Origin: VBCK01 sp035511515
GTDB taxonomy: Bacteria; Pseudomonadota; Gammaproteobacteria; Burkholderiales; Burkholderiaceae_F
DNA length: 14,396 nt
NCBI GenBank assembly: GCA_035511515.1
Contig: DATKFG010000056.1
Coordinates: forward strand, 1-14,396
Direction: 5' to 3'
Part shown: piece after piece, positions 1 through 8,694 of the stretch
How positions within the stretch are numbered: position 1 is the first letter of the stretch
Layout: each line of letters begins with the position of its first letter
Made by a program: the position numbers and the translations under genes
The notes under the pieces: generated by a model
Databases searched by the model: none
What the model was told of the DNA's origin: nothing
The model's input: only the letters and a program-made list of their open reading frames with translations

Positions 1-240
1 GACCGCACCCGTGTCGGATGCGGCCACGATCCCGACCAGATAGTCCGGCGGCAACTCGAGCAGCGCCTTGGTTTCGTCGATGACCTGCTTGAGCTTGTCC
101 TTGCCGACCTTGGCCCGGTGAGAGCGGCCCAGCGCTGCGCCCGCGAGCGCCGTGGATGACCAACCGGGACGCTTGGCGCAGGGGCCAGAGGAGAAGTTCG
201 GGCAACGGGGACGAACGGAGGGCTTTGTGAGTGCAGACAT
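1..240 (-). CDS. serC: Phosphoserine aminotransferase, N-terminal 80 residues (runs off window)
   Basis: PLP-dependent enzyme that transaminates 3-phosphohydroxypyruvate with glutamate in serine biosynthesis; cytoplasmic. Reading the minus strand from the ATG at 240 gives 80 codons open to the window edge. Residues 14-27 read PNFSSGPCAKRPGW, followed by GRSHRAKVGKDKL near 39-50 and a segment ending ASDTGAV at 74-80. These match my recollection of the serC type common in alphaproteobacteria and methanogens (Methanosarcina-type family) rather than the E. coli type. The catalytic lysine lies outside the window. The Shine-Dalgarno is weak. The gene runs away from the merR gene on the same strand, with a 44-bp gap. 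Identification rests on recalled family motifs and is fairly firm; the subtype is less certain. Confidence 0.85.
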   Translation of the reverse strand, partial: MSALTKPSVRPRCPNFSSGPCAKRPGWSSTALAGAALGRSHRAKVGKDKLKQVIDETKALLELPPDYLVGIVAASDTGAV

Positions 241-284
241 GCTCGATGATCTCGTAGGATTCGACCTGCTTAGAAGCGCCTGGT

Positions 285-746
285 TTATCTCGAATCGATG
301 GTCACGGCAGTGGCGCGTACGTGCGCACCGCGGGCAATTTCGTGGGGCGGCAAGGTAAGGCGCTGGATGACGGGACAGGTGCCACCCTCGGTGTTCGCGT
401 CGCAGTCGGCAATCAAGGCTGCGAGCTCTTTGCGCAGATGGCGAAGCTCCCGGATGCGGGCCTCGACCAGATCGAGCTTGGCCGCGGCAAGCTCCCGCGT
501 CGCGCGACACGAGCGGCCGCGCCTCTGCAACGCGAGCAGGCTCGCGATCTGCGCGAGCGTGAATCCCATTGCTTGCGCGCGCTTGATGAAGCGCAGTTGC
601 TCGGCGTCCGTCTCGGCGTAGCGCCGGATGCCGCGCGGCGGCCGCGGGGGCTCCGCAAGCAGTCGCAGGCGCTGGTAGTAGCGAACGGTCTCGACGTGGA
701 CGCCCGCCGCTGCGGCAAGGGTGGCAATCGTGTAGGGCTGCGGCAT
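285..746 (-). CDS. merR: MerR-family metal-responsive regulator, Hg(II)-type cysteine triad
   Basis: Dimeric activator/repressor that bends an overlong promoter when metal binds. The 153-aa protein has an N-terminal winged helix-turn-helix (about 5-70, with VETVRYYQRL at 18-27 and GIRRY at 39-43), a long dimerisation helix (about 80-115) and a metal loop. Cysteines at 80, 115 and 124 have the same 35- and 9-residue spacing as Cys82/117/126 of Tn501 MerR, and the last is followed by PVI, close to the CPLI of mercury MerRs. ZntR-type proteins have a double cysteine at the second position, which is absent here. PbrR-type lead sensors share the triad and cannot be excluded. I chose ATG 746 because GAGG lies about 7 nt upstream; an in-frame ATG at 764 lies inside the operator. 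It is divergent from the GDCCVxC operon, its likely target. Confidence 0.9.
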   Translation of the reverse strand: MPQPYTIATLAAAAGVHVETVRYYQRLRLLAEPPRPPRGIRRYAETDAEQLRFIKRAQAMGFTLAQIASLLALQRRGRSCRATRELAAAKLDLVEARIRELRHLRKELAALIADCDANTEGGTCPVIQRLTLPPHEIARGAHVRATAVTIDSR

Positions 747-749
747 GAC

Positions 750-781
750 TTGACCTCGTACCATACTACGGAGCCTATCCT
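750..781 (+). promoter_or_regulatory. MerR-type promoter/operator with 20-bp spacer
   Basis: A -35 TTGACC (750-755) and a -10 TATCCT (776-781) are separated by 20 bp, longer than the 17-bp optimum and typical of promoters that MerR proteins activate by untwisting DNA. The spacer holds CTCGTACCATACTACGGAG, an imperfect dyad whose CGTAC-N4-CTACGGA core resembles the mer operator core CGTAC-N4-GTACGGA. Transcription would begin near 788, so the GTG at 788 is an unlikely start and the ATG at 812 is favoured for the first gene. The merR ribosome-binding site lies beside the operator, so autoregulation is likely. Confidence 0.8.
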
Positions 782-811
782 AGCATCGTGAGTCGCGTTG
801 GGAGCCCCTGG

Positions 812-1030
812 ATGATCACCACATCCCGACTGACGTGTCCGAACTGCGGGCACGTCGCGCTCGAGACCATGCCCACGGACGCATGCATTTACTTCTACGG
901 CTGCGCAGGCTGTGGCGCGGTGCTGAGGCCGAAGACGGGGGACTGCTGCGTGTTCTGCTCCTACGGGTCGGTTCCCTGCCCTCCGGTACAGGCCGACCCA
1001 TCGTGCTGCCGCGCGCAGGCAAGCCGATGA
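812..1030 (+). CDS. GDCCVxC-motif cysteine-rich small protein
   Basis: A 72-aa soluble protein with 11 cysteines and no signal peptide or membrane segment. It has two CxxC knuckles, at C9/C12 (TCPNCGH) and C31/C34 (GCAGCG), then the signature TGDCCVFCSYGSVPCPP at 42-58. It belongs to the family named for its GDCCVxC motif, whose members can carry selenocysteine in the motif; here every position is an ordinary Cys codon. The biochemical role is not established to my knowledge. The cysteine pattern suggests soft-metal or redox chemistry, and control by a mercury-type MerR points to metal binding. Start: ATG 812 has GGGAG at 800-804 with a 7-nt spacer, better placed than the in-frame GTG at 788. 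Its stop overlaps the next start (ATGA, 1027-1030). Confidence 0.88.
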   Translation: MITTSRLTCPNCGHVALETMPTDACIYFYGCAGCGAVLRPKTGDCCVFCSYGSVPCPPVQADPSCCRAQASR

Positions 1031-1407
1031 GCGGTGACACAGACGGCACGACAGGCTGTGCAGACTGGGCGCGCGGCACACGCGGTTGGCTCATCTGGGG
1101 TATACCGGCGGCGATCTTGGTGATCAGCCCGGAGATCGGCACACGCTATCTCGTCATCGTGTGGCCGACGCTTCTCGCGTTCATGGGCGCGGCCTGTCTG
1201 CTGAACGCCCGTCGGTGTGGACGCATCCATTGCTACGCCACCGGACCATTCTTCCTGCTGCTGGCCGGCGTTGCGCTGCTATATGGCATCGGGGTGCTGC
1301 CGCTGGGCGCGAACGGATGGTCGACCCTGTGCTCAGCTTTCGTGATCGGCGGGGTGACGCTTTGCTGTGTGCCGGAATGGATTCTCGGCCGCTACCGATC
1401 TTCTTGA
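1027..1407 (+). CDS. Small four-helix membrane protein of unknown function, cysteine-bearing
   Basis: A 126-aa protein with four likely transmembrane segments: about 20-35, 41-60, 72-94 and 98-118. A conserved-looking loop, RRCGRIHCYATGPFF (62-76), between helices 2 and 3 carries C64 and C69 five residues apart. Further cysteines lie within helices at 57, 102 and the pair 113-114. Size and cysteine placement recall the small Mer transporters (MerC, MerF, MerT) in general style, but I see no sequence match to any of them and do not claim homology. The ATGA overlap with the GDCCVxC gene implies coupled translation and a shared function, such as moving a metal that the partner binds. In-frame starts further upstream overlap the GDCCVxC gene and encode a non-hydrophobic arginine-rich shadow. 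Function not recognised. Confidence 0.8.
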   Translation: MSGDTDGTTGCADWARGTRGWLIWGIPAAILVISPEIGTRYLVIVWPTLLAFMGAACLLNARRCGRIHCYATGPFFLLLAGVALLYGIGVLPLGANGWSTLCSAFVIGGVTLCCVPEWILGRYRSS

Positions 1408-1417
1408 ACCCACACGT

Positions 1418-2041
1418 ATGTTCAATTCTCATCTCTTTGCTCTGTTCATGGTCGGTGCGCTCGCGCTTAACCTGACGCCGGGCCCCGACATGACCTTCGT
1501 GCTGGCGCAGGCCGCTCACCGCGGCACGCGAGCGGGGCTGGCGGCCGCCCTCGGCATCGGTGCCGGCACGATCTTCCACATGACGCTGGCCGCGTTCGGG
1601 CTGGCGGCGCTGTTCGCGGCGTGGCCGCTCGCGTTCGACGTCGTGCGTTATCTCGGTGCGGCGTATCTGGTCTGGATCGCGATCGGGATGCTGCGGCGCC
1701 CGCCGCACCTGAGCGCGTCGATCGAGACTCAAAGCGTGCGCGCCGCCTTCCGCCAGGGCATGCTGACCAACGTGCTCAATCCCAAGGTTGCGATCTTCTT
1801 CATCGCCTTTCTGCCGCAATTCGTGGTGCACGAAGCCGGCCCCGCCTGGGTGCAGATCCTGCTGCTGGGCGTCGCCTTTGACATTTCCGGCACGCTCGTC
1901 AACTGCGCGGTCGCGCTCGGCGGTGGAAAACTGGCCAGCCGTCTGCGCGTCAACCCGCTGATCGGCAGAGTCCTGGGTTGGATCTCCGCCAGCGTCATGC
2001 TGGGCCTGGCGATGCGTCTGGCGTGGCTCGAGCGGCGTTAG
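1418..2041 (+). CDS. LysE/RhtB-family amino-acid exporter
   Basis: Inner-membrane exporter of 207 aa, normal for the family, with about six hydrophobic segments (about 4-30, 40-68, 72-92, 118-138, 145-170, 182-204). Diagnostic motifs are LTPGPDM at 19-25 and NVLNPKVAIFFIAFLPQF at 118-135. Family members export amino acids or related small molecules, but the substrate cannot be read from sequence. ATG 1418 is chosen because the conserved N-terminal helix starts there; the longer frame from 1367 adds a soluble tail overlapping the previous gene. The Shine-Dalgarno is poor. It follows the membrane protein gene by 10 bp on the same strand, so co-transcription is likely, but a role in metal response is only inferred from position. 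Confidence 0.9.
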   Translation: MFNSHLFALFMVGALALNLTPGPDMTFVLAQAAHRGTRAGLAAALGIGAGTIFHMTLAAFGLAALFAAWPLAFDVVRYLGAAYLVWIAIGMLRRPPHLSASIETQSVRAAFRQGMLTNVLNPKVAIFFIAFLPQFVVHEAGPAWVQILLLGVAFDISGTLVNCAVALGGGKLASRLRVNPLIGRVLGWISASVMLGLAMRLAWLERR

Positions 2042-2059
2042 GCTGGTGATTGCGCTCGG

Positions 2060-2530
2060 CTACTTCTTACTCGGGTCATCGGCCGGATTGACGTAGGTGA
2101 TCGCGAACGGCCCTTGCATGTGGACCTGGATCGTCGCACCGGTCGTCGTGTACGCATAGTGATGCATGTTCGCCGTTGCCACAGCATATCCACCCGATGA
2201 CAGCGTCAGCGCGTGCGCCTTGTCGACCGCGTCGCCCATGCCGATCGAGAAATTGCCCTTCAGCACCGTCACGTGCTCGTCGGTTGGATGAAAATGTGGC
2301 GCGATGGCATAGCCCGCGGGCATGTCCAATCGCACCGTGACCAGACCGGTCCCGGCAGGATCGCCCGCGATCACGGCAAATTTCGCACCCTTGGGGAACA
2401 CCGGCGGCGGCGGGCCCCATTTGACGTCCTTGGCGGACCGTACGGCCGGGGTGTCTGCGGCGACCGCCGACAGGGGACTGATCAGACTTACCGCGACCAC
2501 GAGCAAGGTCTTACGCAGGTTGATGTGCAT
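2060..2530 (-). CDS. Secreted single-domain cupin protein
   Basis: A 156-aa protein with a Sec signal peptide (positive NLRK at 4-7, hydrophobic stretch to about 20, cleavage near SAVAA, 21-25), so the mature form is probably periplasmic. The cupin barrel covers about 55-140. Metal-ligand candidates are H79 and H81, E85 (motif HFHPTDEH) and H123/H124. This is the HxH-x3-E pattern plus a late histidine seen in metal-binding cupins of the cupin_2 class. The substrate is unknown. A strong Shine-Dalgarno, GGGAGGA, lies 8 nt before the ATG at 2530. It converges on the exporter gene with an 18-bp gap, so it is a separate transcription unit. Confidence 0.88.
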   Translation of the reverse strand: MHINLRKTLLVVAVSLISPLSAVAADTPAVRSAKDVKWGPPPPVFPKGAKFAVIAGDPAGTGLVTVRLDMPAGYAIAPHFHPTDEHVTVLKGNFSIGMGDAVDKAHALTLSSGGYAVATANMHHYAYTTTGATIQVHMQGPFAITYVNPADDPSKK

Positions 2531-2631
2531 GATGCGAGTCCTCCCGAAGAGCGTGTGTGGAATGCTAGATCAGGTGGATGCGAAAAGAAAAAATATTGAT
2601 GCCTCGGCGGCGGGCTGGTCCGGCTCCATCG

Positions 2632-2677
2632 CCCTCACCCCCTCCCCTCTCCCGCTTCGCGGGCGAGGGGCGATCGG
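2632..2677 (+). repeat. GC-rich hairpin repeat, copy 1
   Basis: Identical over 46 bp to the copy at 5866-5911. It folds as stem CCCCTC (2644-2649), a T/C mismatch, stem CCCGC (2651-2655), loop TTC, then GCGGG and GAGGGG to 2670. It lies between the end of typA and the start of the cupin gene, both on the minus strand, and no T-run follows it. On the minus strand, runs of three or more G separated by 1-3 nt (2632-2653) form a G-quadruplex motif. A perfect 12-bp palindrome, GCACGATCGTGC, sits nearby at 2690-2701. The unit resembles short REP-like intergenic palindromes common in proteobacteria; family membership is inferred. Confidence 0.85.
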
Positions 2678-2725
2678 GCGTGCCCTTGCGCACGATCGTG
2701 CACCGGGCGATGGGTGAGCGCGCCT

Positions 2726-4564
2726 CTAGGCTACTGCGCGCTGGGCTCGCTTGCGCTCGTGCTCCTTCAGGTAGCGCTTGCGCAAGCGGATGCTGGCGGG
2801 CGTGACTTCGACCAGTTCGTCGTCTGCGATGAACTCGACCGCCAGTTCCAGGCTCAGCTGTATCGGCGGGACCAGGTCGATGTGCTCGTCCTTGCCGGAG
2901 GCCCGGACGTTGGTCAGCTTCTTCTCGCGGCTCGGGTTCACGACCAGGTCGTTGTCGCGCGAGTGGATGCCGATGATCATGCCCTCGTACAGCGGGTCGC
3001 CCGGCGAGACGAACATCCTTCCGCGCTCCTGCAGCTTCCACAGCGCGTAGGCCACCGCCTCGCCGTTCTCCTGCGACACCAGCACGCCGTTACGGCGCTC
3101 GCCCAGGTCGCCGGGCTGCGCCGGGCCGTACTCGTCGAAGACGTGGCTCATCAGCCCGGTGCCGCGCGTCATCGTCATGAAGTCGCCCTGGAACCCGATC
3201 AGGGCCCGCGCCGCGATGCGGTACTCGAGCCGGACCCGGCCGCGTCCGTCCGGCTGGAACTCGATCAGGCTGCCGCGCCGCCGTCCCATCTCTTCCATCA
3301 CCGCGCCCTGGTGCGCCTCTTCCACGTCCAGGCTGAGCAGCTCGAACGGCTCGCTGCGTACCCCGTCGAGGTCGCGGTAGACCACGCGCGGACGTGAAAC
3401 GGCCAGCTCGTAGCCCTCACGGCGCATGTTCTCGACCAGGATCGTCAGGTGCAGCTCGCCGCGTCCGGCCACCTCGAAGATCGTCTCGTCCTCGGTCTCG
3501 CGCATCCGCATCGCCACGTTCGATTTCAGTTCCCGCTCGAGGCGCTCGCGCAGCTGGCGGCTGGTCACGAACCGGCCTTCGCGCCCTGCGAGCGGGCTGG
3601 TGTTGACGCAGAAGTTCATCAGCAGCGTGGGCTCGTCGATGCGCAGCATCGGCAAGGCATCGGGCGCTTCGGGCTGGCACAGGGTCGTGCCGATGTTCAG
3701 CTCTTCGATGCCGTTGACCAGCACGATGTCGCCCGCGATCGCCTCGTCGACCGGCTGGCGCTCCAGGCCCTTGAAACCGAGCACCTGGTTCACGCGGCCG
3801 CGCACCGGCGTGCCGCCGGGCCCGTCGATCGCGATCACGTCCTGCCCCGGGCGGATGCGACCGCGGCGCACGCGCCCGATGCCGATCTTGCCGACATAAC
3901 TGGAGTAATCGAGCGAGCAGATCTGCAGCTGCAGCGTGCCATTGGGATCCTCGTCGCGCACCGGAACGTGGCGCAGGATCGCCTCGAACAGCGGCCGCAT
4001 CGAGCCTTCCGTACCCGCCGCGGGGAGATCCTCCAGCCGCTCAGCCGCGTAGCCGTTCAGCGCCGACGCGTAAATGACCGGGAAGTCGAGCTGATCTTCG
4101 CTGGCGCCGAGCTTGTCGAACAGGTCGAACGTCGCATTGACCACGAAGTCGGGGCGCGCGCCGGGACGGTCGATCTTGTTGACCACGACGATCGGCTTCA
4201 GGCCCAGCGCCAGCGCCTTGCGCGTGACGAAGCGCGTCTGCGGCATCGGCCCTTCGACCGCATCGACCAGCAGCAGCACCCCGTCGACCATCGACAGCAC
4301 GCGCTCGACCTCGCCTCCGAAGTCGGCGTGGCCCGGCGTGTCGATGATGTTGATGTGGGTGCCCTCGTATTCGACCGCGCAGTTTTTCGCCAGGATCGTG
4401 ATGCCGCGCTCGCGCTCCAGATCGTTGCTGTCCATCACCCGCTCGATCAGCGTCTGGTTGTCGCGGAAGGTGCCCGACTGCCTGAGCAGCTTGTCCACCA
4501 GCGTGGTCTTGCCGTGATCGACGTGCGCGATGATCGCGATGTTGCGAAGGGACCTGCCGCTCAT
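2726..4564 (-). CDS. typA: Ribosome-associated translational GTPase BipA/TypA
   Basis: A 612-aa GTPase of the EF-G-like class that binds the 70S/50S ribosome and supports ribosome assembly and stress or low-temperature growth. GTP-binding motifs are AHVDHGKT (13-20), RGITI (53-57), DTPGH (75-79) and NKID (129-132). EF-Tu-like beta-barrel, EF-G III/V-like and C-terminal BipA-specific regions follow, ending in a basic RKRYLKEHERKRAQRA tail. Length is normal for the family. The start at ATG 4564 is fixed by the conserved MSGRSLRNIAIIAHVDHGK start and by the ATGA overlap with the truB stop; longer open sequence upstream is the truB gene in another frame. Last gene of the rimP operon; I see no classical terminator after it. 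Confidence 0.97.
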   Translation of the reverse strand: MSGRSLRNIAIIAHVDHGKTTLVDKLLRQSGTFRDNQTLIERVMDSNDLERERGITILAKNCAVEYEGTHINIIDTPGHADFGGEVERVLSMVDGVLLLVDAVEGPMPQTRFVTRKALALGLKPIVVVNKIDRPGARPDFVVNATFDLFDKLGASEDQLDFPVIYASALNGYAAERLEDLPAAGTEGSMRPLFEAILRHVPVRDEDPNGTLQLQICSLDYSSYVGKIGIGRVRRGRIRPGQDVIAIDGPGGTPVRGRVNQVLGFKGLERQPVDEAIAGDIVLVNGIEELNIGTTLCQPEAPDALPMLRIDEPTLLMNFCVNTSPLAGREGRFVTSRQLRERLERELKSNVAMRMRETEDETIFEVAGRGELHLTILVENMRREGYELAVSRPRVVYRDLDGVRSEPFELLSLDVEEAHQGAVMEEMGRRRGSLIEFQPDGRGRVRLEYRIAARALIGFQGDFMTMTRGTGLMSHVFDEYGPAQPGDLGERRNGVLVSQENGEAVAYALWKLQERGRMFVSPGDPLYEGMIIGIHSRDNDLVVNPSREKKLTNVRASGKDEHIDLVPPIQLSLELAVEFIADDELVEVTPASIRLRKRYLKEHERKRAQRAVA

Positions 4565-5475
4565 GATTCCGACTCCAGCGCCTGCGGCCGGCTCAACAGG
4601 CGACGGGCAACCAACGTACCGTGGTCCACCGTGGCCACACCGAGCAGGCGCCCCTGCGGACCGTACACGCGCGCGCGTTGCGCACTGCTGGCGGCGCACG
4701 CGATCTGCCGGCCGTGCTCCAGCTCCTCGCTGGCCTGCCGGTCCAGGTCGACCCGCGGCAGGGTCTGCAGCAGCGCATCGATCGGCAGCAGCAGCCGGCG
4801 GCGCGCCTCGAGCGGCAGCGTCTCGAGCCGCTCCAGTGCGATCGCGCTGGCAACCTCGAACGGCCCGATCCGCGTGCGCCGCAGCGCGCCCAGGTGCGCG
4901 CCGCAACCCAGCGTTGCCCCGATGTCTTCGGCCAGCGTACGCACGTACAGGCCCTTGCCGCACTCGACCCCGATCGTCGGCGCCAGCGCGTCCCAGGCGA
5001 TGGTCCACAGCCGGCGCACCGCGACCGGGCGCGCGCGGCGCTCCACTTCGATGCCTTGCCGCGCCAGCCGGTACAGGGGCTGGCCATCACGCTTGAGCGC
5101 CGAATACATCGGCGGCACCTGCAAGACGGTGCCCGTGAACTGGGCCAGCGCCGCTTCGAACGCGGCTTCGCTCACATCCACGGGCCGCTGGTCGACGATT
5201 TCGCCCTCGGCATCGCCGGTGGCCGTTACCGTTCCGAGCACCAGGCGCGCCTCATAGCTCTTGTCGGCGTCCAGCAGGTCGCCCGAAAACTTGGTCGCTT
5301 CGCCGAACGTCAGCGCCAGCAGGCCGCCCGCCAGCGGATCGAGCGTGCCCGTATGGCCGGCCTTGCGCGCATTGAGCAGCCGGCGCGCCCGCTGCAACGC
5401 CGCGTTGGAACTGGCTCCGACCGGCTTGTCCAGCAGCAGAACCCCGTCGACGGCTTCGAAGCGCGCGTTTCTCAT
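4561..5475 (-). CDS. truB: tRNA pseudouridine(55) synthase
   Basis: Converts U55 to pseudouridine in the T-loop of tRNAs. The 304-aa protein has the TruB catalytic motif GHTGTLDPLAGG at 40-51, with D46 as the catalytic aspartate, preceded by GVLLLDKPVG at 11-20. The C-terminal part, from about 245 on, fits the small PUA-like RNA-binding domain. ATG 5475 is chosen: it precedes the conserved start and lies 13 nt after the rbfA stop. A GTG at 5502 would overlap rbfA and add nine residues. Its stop overlaps the typA start (ATGA at 4564-4561), implying translational coupling. Confidence 0.96.
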   Translation of the reverse strand: MRNARFEAVDGVLLLDKPVGASSNAALQRARRLLNARKAGHTGTLDPLAGGLLALTFGEATKFSGDLLDADKSYEARLVLGTVTATGDAEGEIVDQRPVDVSEAAFEAALAQFTGTVLQVPPMYSALKRDGQPLYRLARQGIEVERRARPVAVRRLWTIAWDALAPTIGVECGKGLYVRTLAEDIGATLGCGAHLGALRRTRIGPFEVASAIALERLETLPLEARRRLLLPIDALLQTLPRVDLDRQASEELEHGRQIACAASSAQRARVYGPQGRLLGVATVDHGTLVARRLLSRPQALESES

Positions 5476-5488
5476 GTGTGCAACCCGG

Positions 5489-5842
5489 TCACTCGGTGTC
5501 ACGCCGGCCGATCGCCTGGTCGATCAGGCGATCGATCTCGAAGCCGCGCTCGACCGAAGTGTCGTGCACGAACTGCAGGCGCGGTATCGAACGCATGCGC
5601 AGCCGCTTGAACAGCAGGTTGTGCAGATGACCGGCGGCCGCGTTCAGCCCGTCCGCCGCATCCTTGGCCGAAGATCCGATCACCGTGAAAAATACCTTCG
5701 CATGCGCATAGTCGGGAGACAGCTCCACGCCGCTGATCGTGACCAGCCCGATGCGCGGATCGCGGATCTCGCGCACGATCAGGTCGGCCAGGTCGCGCTG
5801 GATCTGGTCGGCGACCCTCTGGTTGCGAGTGGAGGTCTTCAT
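5489..5842 (-). CDS. rbfA: 30S ribosome-binding factor A
   Basis: A cold-shock-type assembly factor that binds the 30S subunit near the 5' helix of 16S rRNA during late maturation. The 117-aa protein begins MKTSTRNQRVADQIQRDLADLI, has REIRDPRIGLVTISGVELSPD at 24-44, and the KH-like AAAG turn at 68-71, all family landmarks. ATG 5842 matches the usual family N terminus but has no Shine-Dalgarno. A GTG at 5872 in the same frame would add ten residues; a GAGG 7 nt before it lies inside repeat copy 2. The gap to infB is 93 bp, unusually long for this tightly packed operon, and is filled by the repeat. Confidence 0.95.
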   Translation of the reverse strand: MKTSTRNQRVADQIQRDLADLIVREIRDPRIGLVTISGVELSPDYAHAKVFFTVIGSSAKDAADGLNAAAGHLHNLLFKRLRMRSIPRLQFVHDTSVERGFEIDRLIDQAIGRRDTE

Positions 5843-5865
5843 ACGAAAAGGGGCACTCGGACAGA

Positions 5866-5911
5866 CCCTCACCCCCTCCCCTCTCCCGCTTCGCGGGCGA
5901 GGGGCGATCGG
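5866..5911 (+). repeat. GC-rich hairpin repeat, copy 2, between infB and rbfA
   Basis: Identical to copy 1 over 46 bp; hairpin 5878-5904 with loop TTC at 5890-5892. It lies inside the operon, in the infB-rbfA gap, so it is transcribed. In the mRNA sense (minus strand) the G-rich arm sits just upstream of rbfA, contains purine-rich Shine-Dalgarno-like sequence ahead of a GTG at 5872, and forms a G-quadruplex motif (5866-5887). The hairpin would hide that sequence. Effects on rbfA expression are inferred. Confidence 0.87.
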
Positions 5912-5935
5912 CTACGGCTTGGCTGAAGCCCGCCG

Positions 5936-8668
<2,733 letters not shown>

Positions 8669-8694
8669 GCTCGTTTAAATCCCCTGCTACTGAC

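Noticed and set aside
812..1030. Possible selenocysteine codon in the GDCCVxC gene
   Set aside because: All motif positions are TGC/TGT-type Cys codons and no in-frame TGA occurs before the stop.
413..1081. Minus-strand open frame spanning merR, its promoter and the GDCCVxC gene
   Set aside because: Arg/Ser-rich shadow overlapping two genes with clear family motifs and a promoter.
2632..2677. Repeat copy 1 as the rho-independent terminator of the rimP-typA operon
   Set aside because: The hairpin is strong but no U-tract follows in the leftward direction, and an identical copy lies inside the operon.
2690..2701. GCACGATCGTGC palindrome after typA as a regulator site or terminator
   Set aside because: Perfect but short, no T-run and no matching second copy; probably chance in GC-rich DNA.
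4565..5008. Open frame extending typA upstream by 148 codons
   Set aside because: It overlaps truB in another frame and the added residues are low-complexity Arg/Ala; the conserved BipA start is at 4564.
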